Below, piece by piece: positions 29,691 to 41,800 of a DNA stretch of 64,000 nt. The translations under genes and the position numbers were made by a program. Below the pieces are notes generated by a model. That model was not told where the DNA came from, made no database searches, and saw nothing but the letters and a program-made list of their open reading frames with translations. Within the stretch, counting starts at the first letter, position 1. Each line of letters opens with the position of its first letter. Origin of the DNA: Undaria pinnatifida (lineage: Eukaryota > Sar > Phaeophyceae > Laminariales > Alariaceae); assembly GCA_012845835.1 (NCBI GenBank), contig JABAKD010000020.1:17272306-17336305 (forward strand), written 5' to 3'.

Positions 29691-31089
29691 ACTGGGAACA
29701 ACAACGGTTCGAAGAAGTACTGGGAGCGAAACCGGTTCCAAGAAGTACTAGGAGCGAACCGGGTGCAAGAACTACTCGTACGACCACTGAACCCGGGCGT
29801 GGTAGACGCCTTCGATGAGTAGCAAGAAGACAACACGCATACTTGGCTCCGTTTCGCAGTATGCGTGGGGTTTTGTAGTGTCACCACGGGATTGTGCACA
29901 CCAGGTAGCTGGTGCTCCGTCGCCGTTAGGCCGCAATCGCCCCATTTCATATAACGTTTCTCTAGGAAATAACTCAGTACGTGCGGACCTCGGGTGTGAT
30001 GGATGCTGCATTTCTGTCATGCTGTATATACCTGTATACCACAAATACGTACCAGGTATGCGAATCGCGGTTTTATCAACTTCTACAATATGTGCAGTGG
30101 AGTGAGCGCGCAGCGTACCAAGTACTGAAGGACCACGTTGTGCGTGTGACGTGACCTACACCTACTCGCACCCTTGCTTGCATGTTTCGGACACAAGAAC
30201 AAAACAAAATGTATCATCCCCTAACCCCGCAGTGGTTGATGTGGACGAAGCTCCAATCGCCATTTGCCGTGGACATCTTTCTCTCACGTTCCAGAACGGC
30301 AACACACAACAGAAGCAGCAGGGGTAAAGTAGTCGTTTGAAAAGGGCTACGTGCAGCTACTCCCCGTGCAGGTGCGTATCAAACCGCCTCCTGTACGAGG
30401 TAGGCTACAGCAACGAGGCTCGAACATTGCGAGTAGCCGTTAGCTTTACGTAACACTTGCCAGCCATAGATACCAGGCACGAGGCATGGATCGCTTCGCA
30501 AAAAACGTTAAAAAAACAACAGTTGACGGAGCTGCGAGAATTCCAAGCCTTCCTTACGACCGGCTCGGCAGCTCGGCAGCAGGATTCAAAGGACTTTCTT
30601 TTGAGCGATTGTGCCTTGATCTCATGACTGGCTTAGGCTTGAAGTTACCATTCTGCGCTTTTTCCCCTAATTTTATGCTTTCTTTTACTGGCATGTGTAT
30701 ACTTGCAATTTTTTTCCGCCCGTGTATGCCTGTTACGCTCCTAGAGAGCCCACGTAAACCCTGTACAGCCTCAAAACCCCTCGCTATACCAATTCCAAGT
30801 AACTTGAAAAAAAACGAACCCCCAGGTGTGAAGGCGTTTAGCTACTTTCATGCAAAAAAAAAAACGGCGCCACTTCATGCTCTCCTCAGGACGCGGGGAA
30901 TCCGCAAGGAATATTTGGTCAAGTAGTCGCGAGTGAACTGAAAGACCTAACAATGTGGCCGCCCGGATCTTCGAGGGTAGTTTTACGCTCTCTCATTGGC
31001 TGAGGGCTACGTGGTGGTCCGCAGGTCGGAATAGTAAAGAAATTTCCAATAAGCGGCGCAGCTGCGTTTCTCGCCCATTTCTGGCCCGT

Positions 31090-31152
31090 TTGGGGTCCGG
31101 GTTGGGGTCAGGGTTAGGGTTAGGGCTGGGGTTAGGGCTAGGGCTAGGAGGT
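31090..31152 (+). repeat. Interstitial telomere-like repeat
   Basis: GGGTTAGGG-type array with variants (GGGGTCAGGGTTAGGGTTAG, GGGCTAGGG). A second short run of three TTAGGG units lies at 32407-32425. Confidence 0.75.
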
Positions 31153-31787
31153 GGGTTGGGTCTACGCCCGTACCTCTATCCGACCAGGAAGTGCTTTCTG
31201 CTCGCAAACGCGAACAGCCCACCGCCCCAAAGATCCGGGCGGCCAACTTGCTAGGTGAGCTCTCCGAGTAAACGCTTCGCCAAATATACAAACGACTGGG
31301 AAATTGAGTAACAGTTTCACAAAAAATGTCCACTTTGCTCGGATTTTGAAAAACTGATGAAAAATAAAAAAAATCATATGCTTTTTGCCATTTTTCCCCT
31401 TTTTTCAGCCCAATACTTGACTACCTCAAATGGCGACATTTTTTCCCTGTCCGCACATTTTTTGGGTACGTACGCAGTACTCGTAGTGTTTCAAGATATT
31501 CGCGAAAACCCCAGCTACCTTTTGGTGAAAGCCGTTTCTTCGTACGTGCTGTAGTCATGGTGCGGTGCTACAGTAGCTCGCAAATGTATCAAATCGTGGA
31601 TTTCGAAGCAATTTTTCGATTTTCCTATTTGGTGATGCTGGCTGGCAAGTCCGAGTTCACGAAATGACCTCATGCGTCTTTTCTGGTTGCCTACGACTGC
31701 TGGCCGTTGCACCCGACGCCCTCGCGCACCTCATAGTGAGCGTGGTTCAATTTCGCGGTCTGTGGCTGTGGCTGTGGCTGCTTGTGA

Positions 31788-31845
31788 GGAGTGACGGAGT
31801 GATGGAGTGATGGAGTGATGGAGTGATGGAGTGATGGAGTGATGA
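31788..31845. repeat. (TGATGGAG)n minisatellite
   Basis: Seven 8-bp units GTGATGGA, nearly perfect. Confidence 0.9.
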
Positions 31846-33104
31846 GATGTAGCTGTTCCCAAGTGAAGTGCAAACGCTCAATGGGAGGATATTCGTTTTT
31901 GCTCCTTTTGTGTCTTGTGAATTTCGACGATTTTCGATTTTCGACGATTTTCGACCACTGCAGCACCCCAAAGTCGAGGTGAAGACCTCCGCTGCAAAAG
32001 TGCGGACGGTCACTCTGAGTAGAATCACGAGCTGCTGTGAATTCAACACTACAGTATGCGTTAATACCCGCTATCTGCTGAGGCACCGAGTAGTTGAAGG
32101 TCGGAGTGCAACGTGATAAAATGCGGCGTAATTGACTGCACCAAAAAAAAATGTAGACATTAGAGTGAACCGGAAATCCTGGGATGAGGGGTGATGGTTA
32201 AGATCTCCCGCGGCCTCGAAAAAAGGTCCAACTATGACGACAAAACTGCGGGCATTATGGATACTCGTATACGTCTAGACTGGTTGTAGCCGTCGGCGTG
32301 GGAGCAGGGTGCCAAGGAGACAGAGTAGTGATGACACATTATTTGGCATTTCCAACCATTTTACCCCGGTGATGCCATTAGGGGACCCTTCCACCGGTAC
32401 AGTGTATTTCGTATGGGTTAGGGTTAGGGTTAGTGAAGCAGAGTTGAAAAAACACAAAACACAATAACCCCGTCGGCGGCAAACAACTTATCCAAGGTTA
32501 CTTTGGAGGGCTCAGGTCCGAGTGGGATCCAAGGCAGTATTACCAAAGGGTATTAGTCCGTTCGACCACTACTAAAAGGTTGCCCAATTGTCTACCCAAA
32601 ACTAAGTCTTATAACACCTTTCCCCCCCCCTGGGCCGGGGAGACAGCAGGTCGGTCCGGTATCAAGCGAGATGAGAGGGTAAAATGGTCAGGCGATGCAG
32701 TTTGCGCTTCCCAGCCAACGGAAAAGATTAAATGATCCTCAGAGAACAAAAGGGAGAAACAACATCTTCCGGTTTTGATGACGGTTGCGAGAAGTAGGAT
32801 ATAGCGCTGCTGCCGAACCGGTTGTAAGAACTACTGGGGGAGAGAAAGCACACAGTTATTAGCTGTCCAATTCGTGGCTTCCTGCCCCAACATTAGCCTC
32901 TTGTCGAAGTATTAGGCTGCATTAGCCGCTTTCGAACACTGCCGGGACATTTTTTGCGTGAGTATACCTGGCAGGCTTTATTAATCTATCAACAGCAGCG
33001 TAACAACGTTAGTATAACCTCCTTCGGGATAAAAGCATAGCGATCAAGAAAACGACGATTGCGGTTTTTATCAACCTAATGTGAGCATGCAGCAGTCGTT
33101 GCGA

Positions 33105-33205
33105 ACTTGTTGCTGTTCTTCACATCCAAGCTGATAGTACTACCCATCTATGTCCAGCACAACCAGAGCCCGTGCCAATGCCTCATATAGAGACGAGCTC
33201 TGGGT
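33105..33205 (+). repeat. Dispersed repeat family G, copy 2
   Basis: TGTTCTTCACATCCAAGCTGA, CTATGTCCAGCACAACCAG and CCCGTGCCAATGCCTC align with 28555-28650. Confidence 0.6.
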
Positions 33206-35450
33206 AGTATGTGCATGATGTACATACGAGTATCGCAAATCAATAATTGCTGCGCGAATGCCGTACAGCTCCTTGCGTTAAGTTCGCTATGACCGGTATT
33301 TGTATTACGGTCTTAGAAGCACGTGGGTGCGAACACCCCCTCTAATCCACTCCCCCGCAAGCAGTACTTATAGCATATGTTGCGCTTCGCGGAGACCGAC
33401 ACAGCTTCGACCCGGGCGGATTAGGCCCATACGCGAGGGCGGTTGTGATCTTGCACTGTTTCATCGCAGGTAAGGTGCTTGCATAACACGGATATTCTGG
33501 AATGCATTAGCATTTTCTCGTGGAATCACTGCTACCGGTGAAACGACAGCTTGACGCTATGTGGACCGATATAACGTACGAGGGACAGGAAGAAAGGATT
33601 GCGTGCTGTATTTTTTTTAAAGTATTATAATGTGTTGGGGTGGGTGTAGAGTAAATGGAGAGTGTACAACGCCTTCCAGGTCAGATAGGAATAATGCCTG
33701 CGATGTGCTTGGGAAACTTTTTTTCCTATCACTGTGAAAGTATGCCCAACACGAATTTACTGGAAAATTATTGACGGAAATTTCCAGCAACGTTCTTGCA
33801 CAACACAGCATAAATCAATGCGCCTTCTTCGTAGATGGGGATATTGTGCCCTAAAAACTGGGGGACAGTCGGCATTCATTTTGTGTGGGCAATCCTCGAG
33901 ATGCATTGGAGTAGTACCACCGTGTGCGCACGCACGTGCGCGCCCCCTCACAGAACTTCACCCGCGCTGCTGTCCGGCAGCCTTTCACACGTGGCTGCCA
34001 TCTGCCACTAGGACGCGGCTGCGCACGACTGTAACGGAAAACGCGAGACACACACATGGTGAGCAAAACAACGGCGGGCGTGTGGCGACATACACAACCA
34101 AAGACGAGAGCACGGATGTGTATGGCGACAAACGCGAAGAAGACAACGCAGCAGCAGTTGTAGTACTTCAGTAGTAGCCCACCGCAGCACAGTAGTCGTG
34201 AGAGGGCCCTCCCGGCCTGGCTATGGTGGCACAGCCGCATCTACTTCGTGTCCGTGCCCTACAGGGCTGGGTGGTGATTGATGTAGGGCGTTTGGAGGGG
34301 GGGGTGATATCGTTGTGTGGGGGGGGTGGGGTGTGTGAGGCAATGAAAACTGGCTTGCTGCTTGCAGTATCAAGGATCAACTTCAACCAAAGAGCCCCCC
34401 TCGCAGGATTTACAACCCCCTGTGTTGCGGTTTGGAATCGTTCGGGTTCAATTATTCGGCGACGACGCGCTATAACTCGACTAAACCGGATACCGGATAT
34501 GCCCCGCGTACTACGGCTGCCTTGCTGCCTGGCGCTCTGATGTACGAGCTACTCTGCTCTGTACCAGCTCAGTCACAGCAGGTATACAACGGGCACCTGA
34601 CACCTGACTACCCGACTGCCGATCGCTACGTATGATCATACACTGGCTACTGGGTGAGGAAATTGCTCGAGGGCTTCGAGAAACGTCGCGGAAACGTCCG
34701 GCCATGACCACAAAACATAAACACTCATCACAGGGCAGCCCCAACTATTGCCAGCCCCGACACTTGGACACGGAAGGTCAGGGTATGTAGGAGTAGACTA
34801 CCTCGTACACCCGAGCTCAGACTGCGAATCTCTGGTCGAGACGGGGTACACGCAGCCTGATGAGAGAGGCAGCAGCAAGCAGAGTTTCCGCGGAGATATT
34901 TCCTTTTTACGTTTCTTCTGTTCACGCCGGACCCGAAATTCGTCGAACTCACGGCTGACGTCCTTTAAAATATTGTTTTAAGATACCGTCGTCCTTCTAA
35001 ATTTCTCACCTGTGCCAAAATAAATCAGTGTAGAAAGCCCTTTTGGGGCGTGATGTCCGAGGTGGTCCACGACTGATATTGGTAGATGATCCCGTGCGTC
35101 AAAGGTGGAAAGCTGAGCGGCTTCCACCTTCCAGCAAAGCCTTCGTTGTGCTGTGGGTCGGCAGCACTGGCAGCAAGCAACAAGCAACATAGCCTTTGTA
35201 GGTCCCCAGAACCCTATTCAATAAGGCCTACATATCAAAATGAACTCCTTTTGTGTTGACCAATGAGATTATTTCGTCCTTTTTCCGCCGCCTGCCACCT
35301 GCCACCGCAGAGACCGTACGTAAACGCATAGATAAGTCCCCGGTGTACTGGTCTAGCAACCCACTACCAGCGTGCCGCCCCACAAGGCGAGCAAGAACCA
35401 CCCGAAGCAGCGGGTGCTTGTAGAAACCTCAGAGCAATCTTCCCCGCAGC

Positions 35451-35834
35451 ATGCCGAGGATTGGGCTCGTGGTCGTCGCAACGCTGGGGGGCGCGCAGAG
35501 GGCGGCCGGCTTCACAATGATGTCAAGCGCTCTGCGACGGGCGGGCTCTTCCGGAGTCTTGGGAGCGAGGAGAGGGGTGACTGCCTTCCTTGGAGGGGCC
35601 CCGTCAATGCCAGCGTCGGGCCCCTCGCAGTCTCGATGGACCAGCACGGTGATGTCGGCGACGGTCCCTGCGGGGCCGACGTTGTCCGTTCGCAAGAAGG
35701 AGTCCGTGTCGCACCCGGCCTATGATGTGCTCGAGGAGGACTTCGTGTCGGAGTACGGGGCCACCACGACCCTCTACAAGCACAAGAAGTCGGGTGCCGA
35801 GATCCTCAGCGTGCAGATCGATGATGACAACAAA
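35451..35834 (+). CDS. PREP1: PreP exon 1 (targeting leader and N-terminus)
   Basis: ATG in GCAGCATGC; donor AACAAA|gtgagt. Residues 1-128. The leader MPRIGLVVVATLGGAQRAAG, followed by Phe, resembles a signal peptide with a hydrophobic core. The next segment, from Met23-Met24 (MMSSALRRAGSSGVLGARRG), is Arg/Ser/Ala-rich like a transit or mitochondrial presequence. The mature protein begins near HPAYDVLEEDFV. TLYKHKKSGAEILSVQIDDD is the first PreP strand pair. Confidence 0.93.
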
Positions 35835-38800
35835 GTGAGTGGGGGGGTGGGTGCGTGCTTACCTTGGGCAACGTTGTTGTTTTGTTGTAACCTGACCTTG
35901 TAACTTTGTTCGCCGTGTTCTGCTGAGCTTGCTCGCATGACGATGATGATTGCGTCATGCTCCTAATATCAACTTGGTGTTTTTTTTGTTTTTGGGGTTT
36001 TCGATGTTTGCTGTGACTGACTCGTACGTCGCGTGCCTGTCTTGTGACGATCAGGCATGAGCTGGCGGTCATGTCATGAGTCAAGGGGTGACCAAGAGCG
36101 GTGTGTGTGCAGCCGCCCCCCCCTTCCCCAGCGTGACACTTCGCCTACTCTTTGCTCGCAGCAGTTCTGTGCGATGTTCGCATGGAAGTCCTCGTCTCGT
36201 TCCAAGCGTAGTAACCTGGTGCAGAGTAGGTTTTAGGTTACAGCACAGACTTTCTTGCTGACCGCGCGACACACTGCTGGACAGCTGGAACTATGCGTGC
36301 TGTGTACTTCGTACTTCTGCGTACCTCGTGCGAGTACGTACGCCAACAGCAGTACTACTGTTACTCCCAGTGAGCTTGTATCATAGTAGGGCTCGATGAG
36401 CAAACTTGAAAAAACAAATAGTCTCCGAGAAGCTTCGTCAGTCGTATACTTGTAGTGTGTCCCAGTGTGGTACTGGTACCAGGTGTGTATCGTAGTAGCT
36501 GTGCTCTACGCAAAGACCCACTCTTCGGGTCCGACTGCAATGCTCTTTTCTCGGGTTGAGTCTGGTTGAGTTGCTGCCGTTGCCAACGAACGTGAGGATA
36601 GAGAGCTGCGCAACGGCGCTTCAACATAAATGCCAAATACGGTACCAACTAGTTCGACGTAACAAACGGTAACACCTCCCAATCAAAACTCACTCATATA
36701 GTATATTACGAGTACCAACAACGCAGCTTGCAAAGATGAGTATTGACCTGAAATTCGTCAAACTCACGGCTGACGTCCTTGAAAACTAGTTATAAAAAAC
36801 GGTACCTGGTACCCTCGTGTAATGAAATTCGATGCAAATCGACAAGCATAAAAGGCTGAAAAGTGGGAATGCTGAACCCTATGCGCGATTAAAGCGAAGG
36901 TGAGTACCGGGGGGGGAAAAGGGAAGACACCTGTGACCGCATCTTGTCCAGAAGTTCGCTGAGGGTGTGAAACCTCTTACCGAGATGAGCTGGAGAGTAG
37001 AAGGGATAATAAAAACAAATACAACGATGAAAATAGGAATACCTGGTAGACTACTACAATACGGGCACACTCTTGCGCTGCTCTAACAATGATGTAACAA
37101 GATGTCTAACGTCTGTTGTATCAAGCGCAAGCATTACAAGACGCAGACACCCCCCCAAGCGACCAGGCGTCCGTTACGTAGTGTAGTCAGCATCATGGTT
37201 GCTACTTTCTCGTCTGACCGTGCTTCTGATTCACTGAAACCTGCCGCTGACATGCCAATGAAGACGACAGCAGCACGGGCGACCCCAGCCACTCCGCCGT
37301 CCCGCACGGAAAATAGTACTGTAACACGACAGAGACCGGCATTGGGTCGTGACGTGGGTATCGTATCCAACGCAGATGCTCAGCACCACTCTCATCACTC
37401 ATGATGTAGGTGGCATGAGAGCTACCCTCTGCCTCGCCGCGTCCCACGTCATACCGCACCTTAATTTAACGCCTCACGTCGGGGAAAACCAACCGCTTGT
37501 TTTAATCAGTTTTTAATTTGTTGTGGGTTCCTCGACAATCCACCGTTTAATTTTTCATACGAGTAGCGTCCCCCTCATTTTTGTTTTCTTCTCGGCGTAT
37601 CCGCCGACAACCGTCCGAATCTTATCGCCCTGCGTCCTTCTGATGGACGTGTTTTTTTTTTCGTCCCCCCTTAGGACAAGGATTAATGAGGAAGAAAAAA
37701 AAACGTTTTTTGGAATAATATTTTCCAAAATGGATTTGACGTCGCGAAAAAAACTGATTTGCTTCCTGCTGGTATCCAGGAAAGGGCGCATTGTTCATCA
37801 AATGTGTGGGATATCGGAATAACGCAGCAAGTCACACAACGCCCTGCCGACGAACACGGACGAGAGCAGACGAGAGCGATGGCTTGCGTCGTCGTGTGTG
37901 CGCCGTCGCCACAAACTATGCTTTCGACGGCCCAAGCTAGAAAGCTATCGAACTCTTGAGCGACTATGCGTGTTTTTGGCTCGTTGGGTCGGTTTTCGTG
38001 CGTCTTGGCCGAATGATCGGGTTGAAAAATCGGGCTCGCGGCCGCCATGATCATCTTGAGGCGCCACCACCGGGGTACGATGAGCCATGATCTGTAGGCG
38101 TGGGCGCGGCTATTGCCCCGGTCGTCTCTCGTTGTTGAGGTTCGCGTTTTATCGTCTCGATCGTGATGTGGACGCAGCCAAAACTCGCGCCAGGCTGCCC
38201 CGGGTGTGTTGTCCCACCATGAAAATGCCACGTCAAGTTGGGCCAACTCCCTAATTGGATTTTGATTTTCATGCTAAATAAGTATTTTAGGACTTGTTTT
38301 ATTTTTCGTTCAAATCCAGTATCGTTATGCCGAAATCATATTCTGTGGTGCCGACGCGCATTATTTGTTTGTTTGACCTATTCAATACAACTTAGATTGT
38401 ACATTTTTCCAAATTGGATTTTGTTTTTATCGTCAATCCTGGTGGCTCGCGTTCCGTGTCCTGTGATATTTGCCGCCCTTCGTCCCCGTGATATGCTTCT
38501 TCTTTGCTTGTGTTACCCTCAAACAACCGCCCGATTGCTTACTGGCGTCCTGCATCTCGTGTATGTCCCTCAACAGCCTCCTGATTTTTTCCTGCGCCCC
38601 ATGCCCCGTGTTCTCTGTCCCGTGTCCTGCGTCTCGTGTTCCGTGTCACGCACGTCCCCATGCCCCGTGTTCTCTTGTCCCGTATTCTCCGTCTCGTGTC
38701 CCGTGTGCCCCCCCCTACAATCACTCGACGGTTTGCCTGGTTCCCGCGTCTCGTGCCCCGCGTTCCGTGTGCCGTGCCCCGTGTCCCACGCCCCCCTGAT

Positions 38801-41800
38801 CCGGGTATGCCCGCCGCGGTTATACCGGGAGCAGGTGTTCGGCGTGACCTTCCGCACCCCTCCCGAGGACAGCACCGGCGTTCCCCACATTCTAGAGCAC
38901 TCCGTGTTGTGCGGGAGCCGCAACTACCCGGTGAAGGAGCCTTTTGTGGATCTCCTCAAGGGCTCCCTGCAGACGTTCCTCAACGCCTTCACCTACCCCG
39001 ACCGAACCTGTTACCCCGTTGCCTCCCAGAACCTCAAGGTGGGGTGGATTTATTATTCGTGCTTTGGGTTGGGTAGGGTAAGCCGGGGAAAGGGTTTTTG
39101 GAGGAAGCGGGGGGGGAGGGGGGAAGAGGGGATACGCTTCGGGATGGACGGTGTGTACCCTTGTGGTTTGATTTTCTTGGTATATAGTATATGGTTCAGT
39201 TGCGCTTTTTACTCAATTTTCTTTTCCCCTGTGTATCGTTACCTCTCTGTGTGTTGCGTTGGCCCAAAACACTTGAGCCAACAGGGTATTTCCGTGTGTT
39301 GCATAGGCCGGAGAAGCTGGCGCCGACAGTTCTGTGTATTGCCTCGGTCGGCGAAACTGCGCAAAGAGAAGGGTGTGTCGCCCCGCTTGATTCATGTGTG
39401 GGACCTTCCTCTGCTTTGCGGTAGCCTCACCTCTGCCTTCTCTTACCCCCGCTCTCTCTCGCGCCCTCTTTCTCCATCTGCAGGACTTCTACAACCTGAT
39501 GAACGTGTACCTTGATGCCGTCTTCTTCCCAAGGGCAGTCCGCGACCCTCAGGTAACGCCACTCATCCCTCCCCCCCCCGAGATGTCAGAAACACGGTCC
39601 ACAAGGTTTATCTCGAACTCGACCAATGGGATAGGATGGAATGGGATACATTGGCATCGTACAAGATGAGATGGGATGGGATAATGTGGGAGTCGGTCAA
39701 TGGCATGGGATGGGATAATATGGGACGGAATGGGATGGGATGGGATAATATGGAAACCGTCAATGGGATGTGTTTAGATGGGACGGAATGGGATGGGATG
39801 GGATAATATGGAAATCGTCAATGGGATGGGATTGGATGGGACGGGATGGGATACATTATGACGGCTTGGGATAGTATGAGATGAAATGGGATGGCGTGGT
39901 ACTTGTTGCCGATTTTTCTTTTTTTTTCGGGTGTAGTCGTCTTTCCTCCTTCCCTCCGGGGGCTTATTTTGTCCGCTTTGTCCGTCTTGCACATCCCAGG
40001 TGATGCAGCAGGAAGGGTGGCACTACGAGCTGGAAAACAAGGACGAGCCCCTGACGTACAAGGGCGTGGTTTTTAACGAGATGAAGGGCGTGTACTCGTC
40101 CCCTGATTCTCTTCACGGCCGCACCTGCCAGCAGGTAACGAGCCGTATGTAAGCATGGATAGTGCTAGCATGTCTACCGAATGCGAAGGTCAAATTTACA
40201 CGGCACAGAAAAATACGGACTTCCTTCGAGGTGGCTGTTTCGACCATCGACCGCCAGCCACCAATGCACACAACTTGACCTTAGTTACGAACACCTTCAG
40301 CTACGAGATTTCCTAGCGACAACTACACTACTTTAAGTAATAAGCACTGAATTACCGCGGTAATATCAGTGTGTGGGATACCTTGTTCATTGATTCGCGT
40401 GGTGTTACTACGGGGTTTGCCCAGTCAGGCGTTTTTACCGTGCCCCCTTCGCTTGCGTAGGTACCCCTACGGCAGAGAAAATATGTGTAGCGTACGAGTT
40501 TGTATGTGTTCGCGTTAATTCGGTGGATTGTTTTTCGATGATATCACTAGTAATGAGGGTCAATGATCGTGACACTACGGCTATGCATGAAATGAGTACA
40601 CCCCCCTTCCCCCCTCCTGACTCTACGTACCGACCTTTTCTGGAACGCCCCCCCCCCCCCCCCCCCCACCCCCTCTCCAATGACGCCACCCACCTTCTCT
40701 AGAACCCCCCCCCCTCCCCGAAAGGGATGCGTGGTGTAGTGGTCAAATTAGTAGGGCCTGACCCGTTATGTGGGCATAGTTATTGACATAGTTGGCTCTA
40801 GGGGCCATAGGCAAAGCCATAATAAGTTAATTGTTGGCAAAACAGGCGATATTTGGGGCAATAAGGTGGCAAAACAAGCGAAGTGTAGCATAGGGTGCCT
40901 CTGCCACCCCTAGTTTAGGCGTTGGGTAGGTTTACAGCTGGGGTAAGATTCCCAATCGGCGTTGGGAGTCGCGAGCCGCGCCTAATACGTGACACACCAA
41001 AATCGGTTGACTTTTCGCGGTGAAAAATTGGCGTATCTTGCTGCATATTTCGCTATTGAATATTGTCCGCAATCACAACGGACAAAAATAAGCAACAAAT
41101 GGCGCCTGGTTGCCAAACCTGTGGCATAATTGGGAAAAAAGTGATAATAGTTTGGAGCCAAAGTTCGCTTATTGGGGCACTGGCCACCCCGAAAAAAGGG
41201 CCACAGAAAAAAAAAAAAAAAGCATAATGGGTCAGGCCCTACAAATGATACGAAACTAAGGCAAGCAACAAATAAGCATGCCCCCCACCCCCCGCCCGCA
41301 TTGACATCGTCGAGCTTCTCGGGACCCTCCCACTATCTTCTCCGACAACGCATACGGCGTGGACTCTGGCGGCTGATTACGTGGCAGGAGAAACAACGAG
41401 GCGCTCACCCCCACCCCCGCCGCCGACGTTTTCTGCCCCCACTCCCCCCTCCCCCTGTCAACACCCCCCCCCCCCCCCTTAAAATATATATTATAAAAGT
41501 AAAAATACACTCCAGCTGTAAGATCGAAGATTTCGTCGAAACTCATCTTTGCAAGCTGTGTGTGATACTCCGATCGCGCGTATTACTGGGTGTGCGTGTC
41601 CTCATTGAGGATATAGGTCGGCGACTCCCCTTGGAACTACAGTGTAGCTTGTACCAGGGTCAACAGGGTGGTGTTAATCAATTATGTAATACTTGGTAGA
41701 CAAAATCTTCGATCTCACAGCTGGAGTGTTTTTTTTTTTCATGACAATAGTTGGCCTCGGTTGGCACCGACGCTGTAAAATGTTCTATGTACTCGTATAT

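Larger units (their letters stand above)
22157..35450. other. Gene-poor interval between divergent genes
   Basis: About 13.3 kb between the sphingomyelinase exon found furthest upstream and the PreP start. It holds the repeats listed separately. I could not assemble any exon chain here. Promoters of both genes, and any missing 5' sphingomyelinase exon, should lie within it. Confidence 0.55.

Noticed and set aside
30486-30926. Frame of 146 codons from ATG on +
   Set aside because: Contains a copy of the ACTTGGAATTAG motif region (inverse) and an A-run; no homology recognised.
38238-39515. Single open frame of 425 codons spanning PreP exon 2
   Set aside because: Only 38835-39038 is coding. 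The rest is intron 1 pyrimidine-rich repeat and intron 2 read in frame by chance; exon-intron boundaries and homology are clear.
40727-40765. tRNA-like A box (GTGGTGTAGTGGTCA)
   Set aside because: No B box or cloverleaf downstream; the sequence is part of an R2 fragment.
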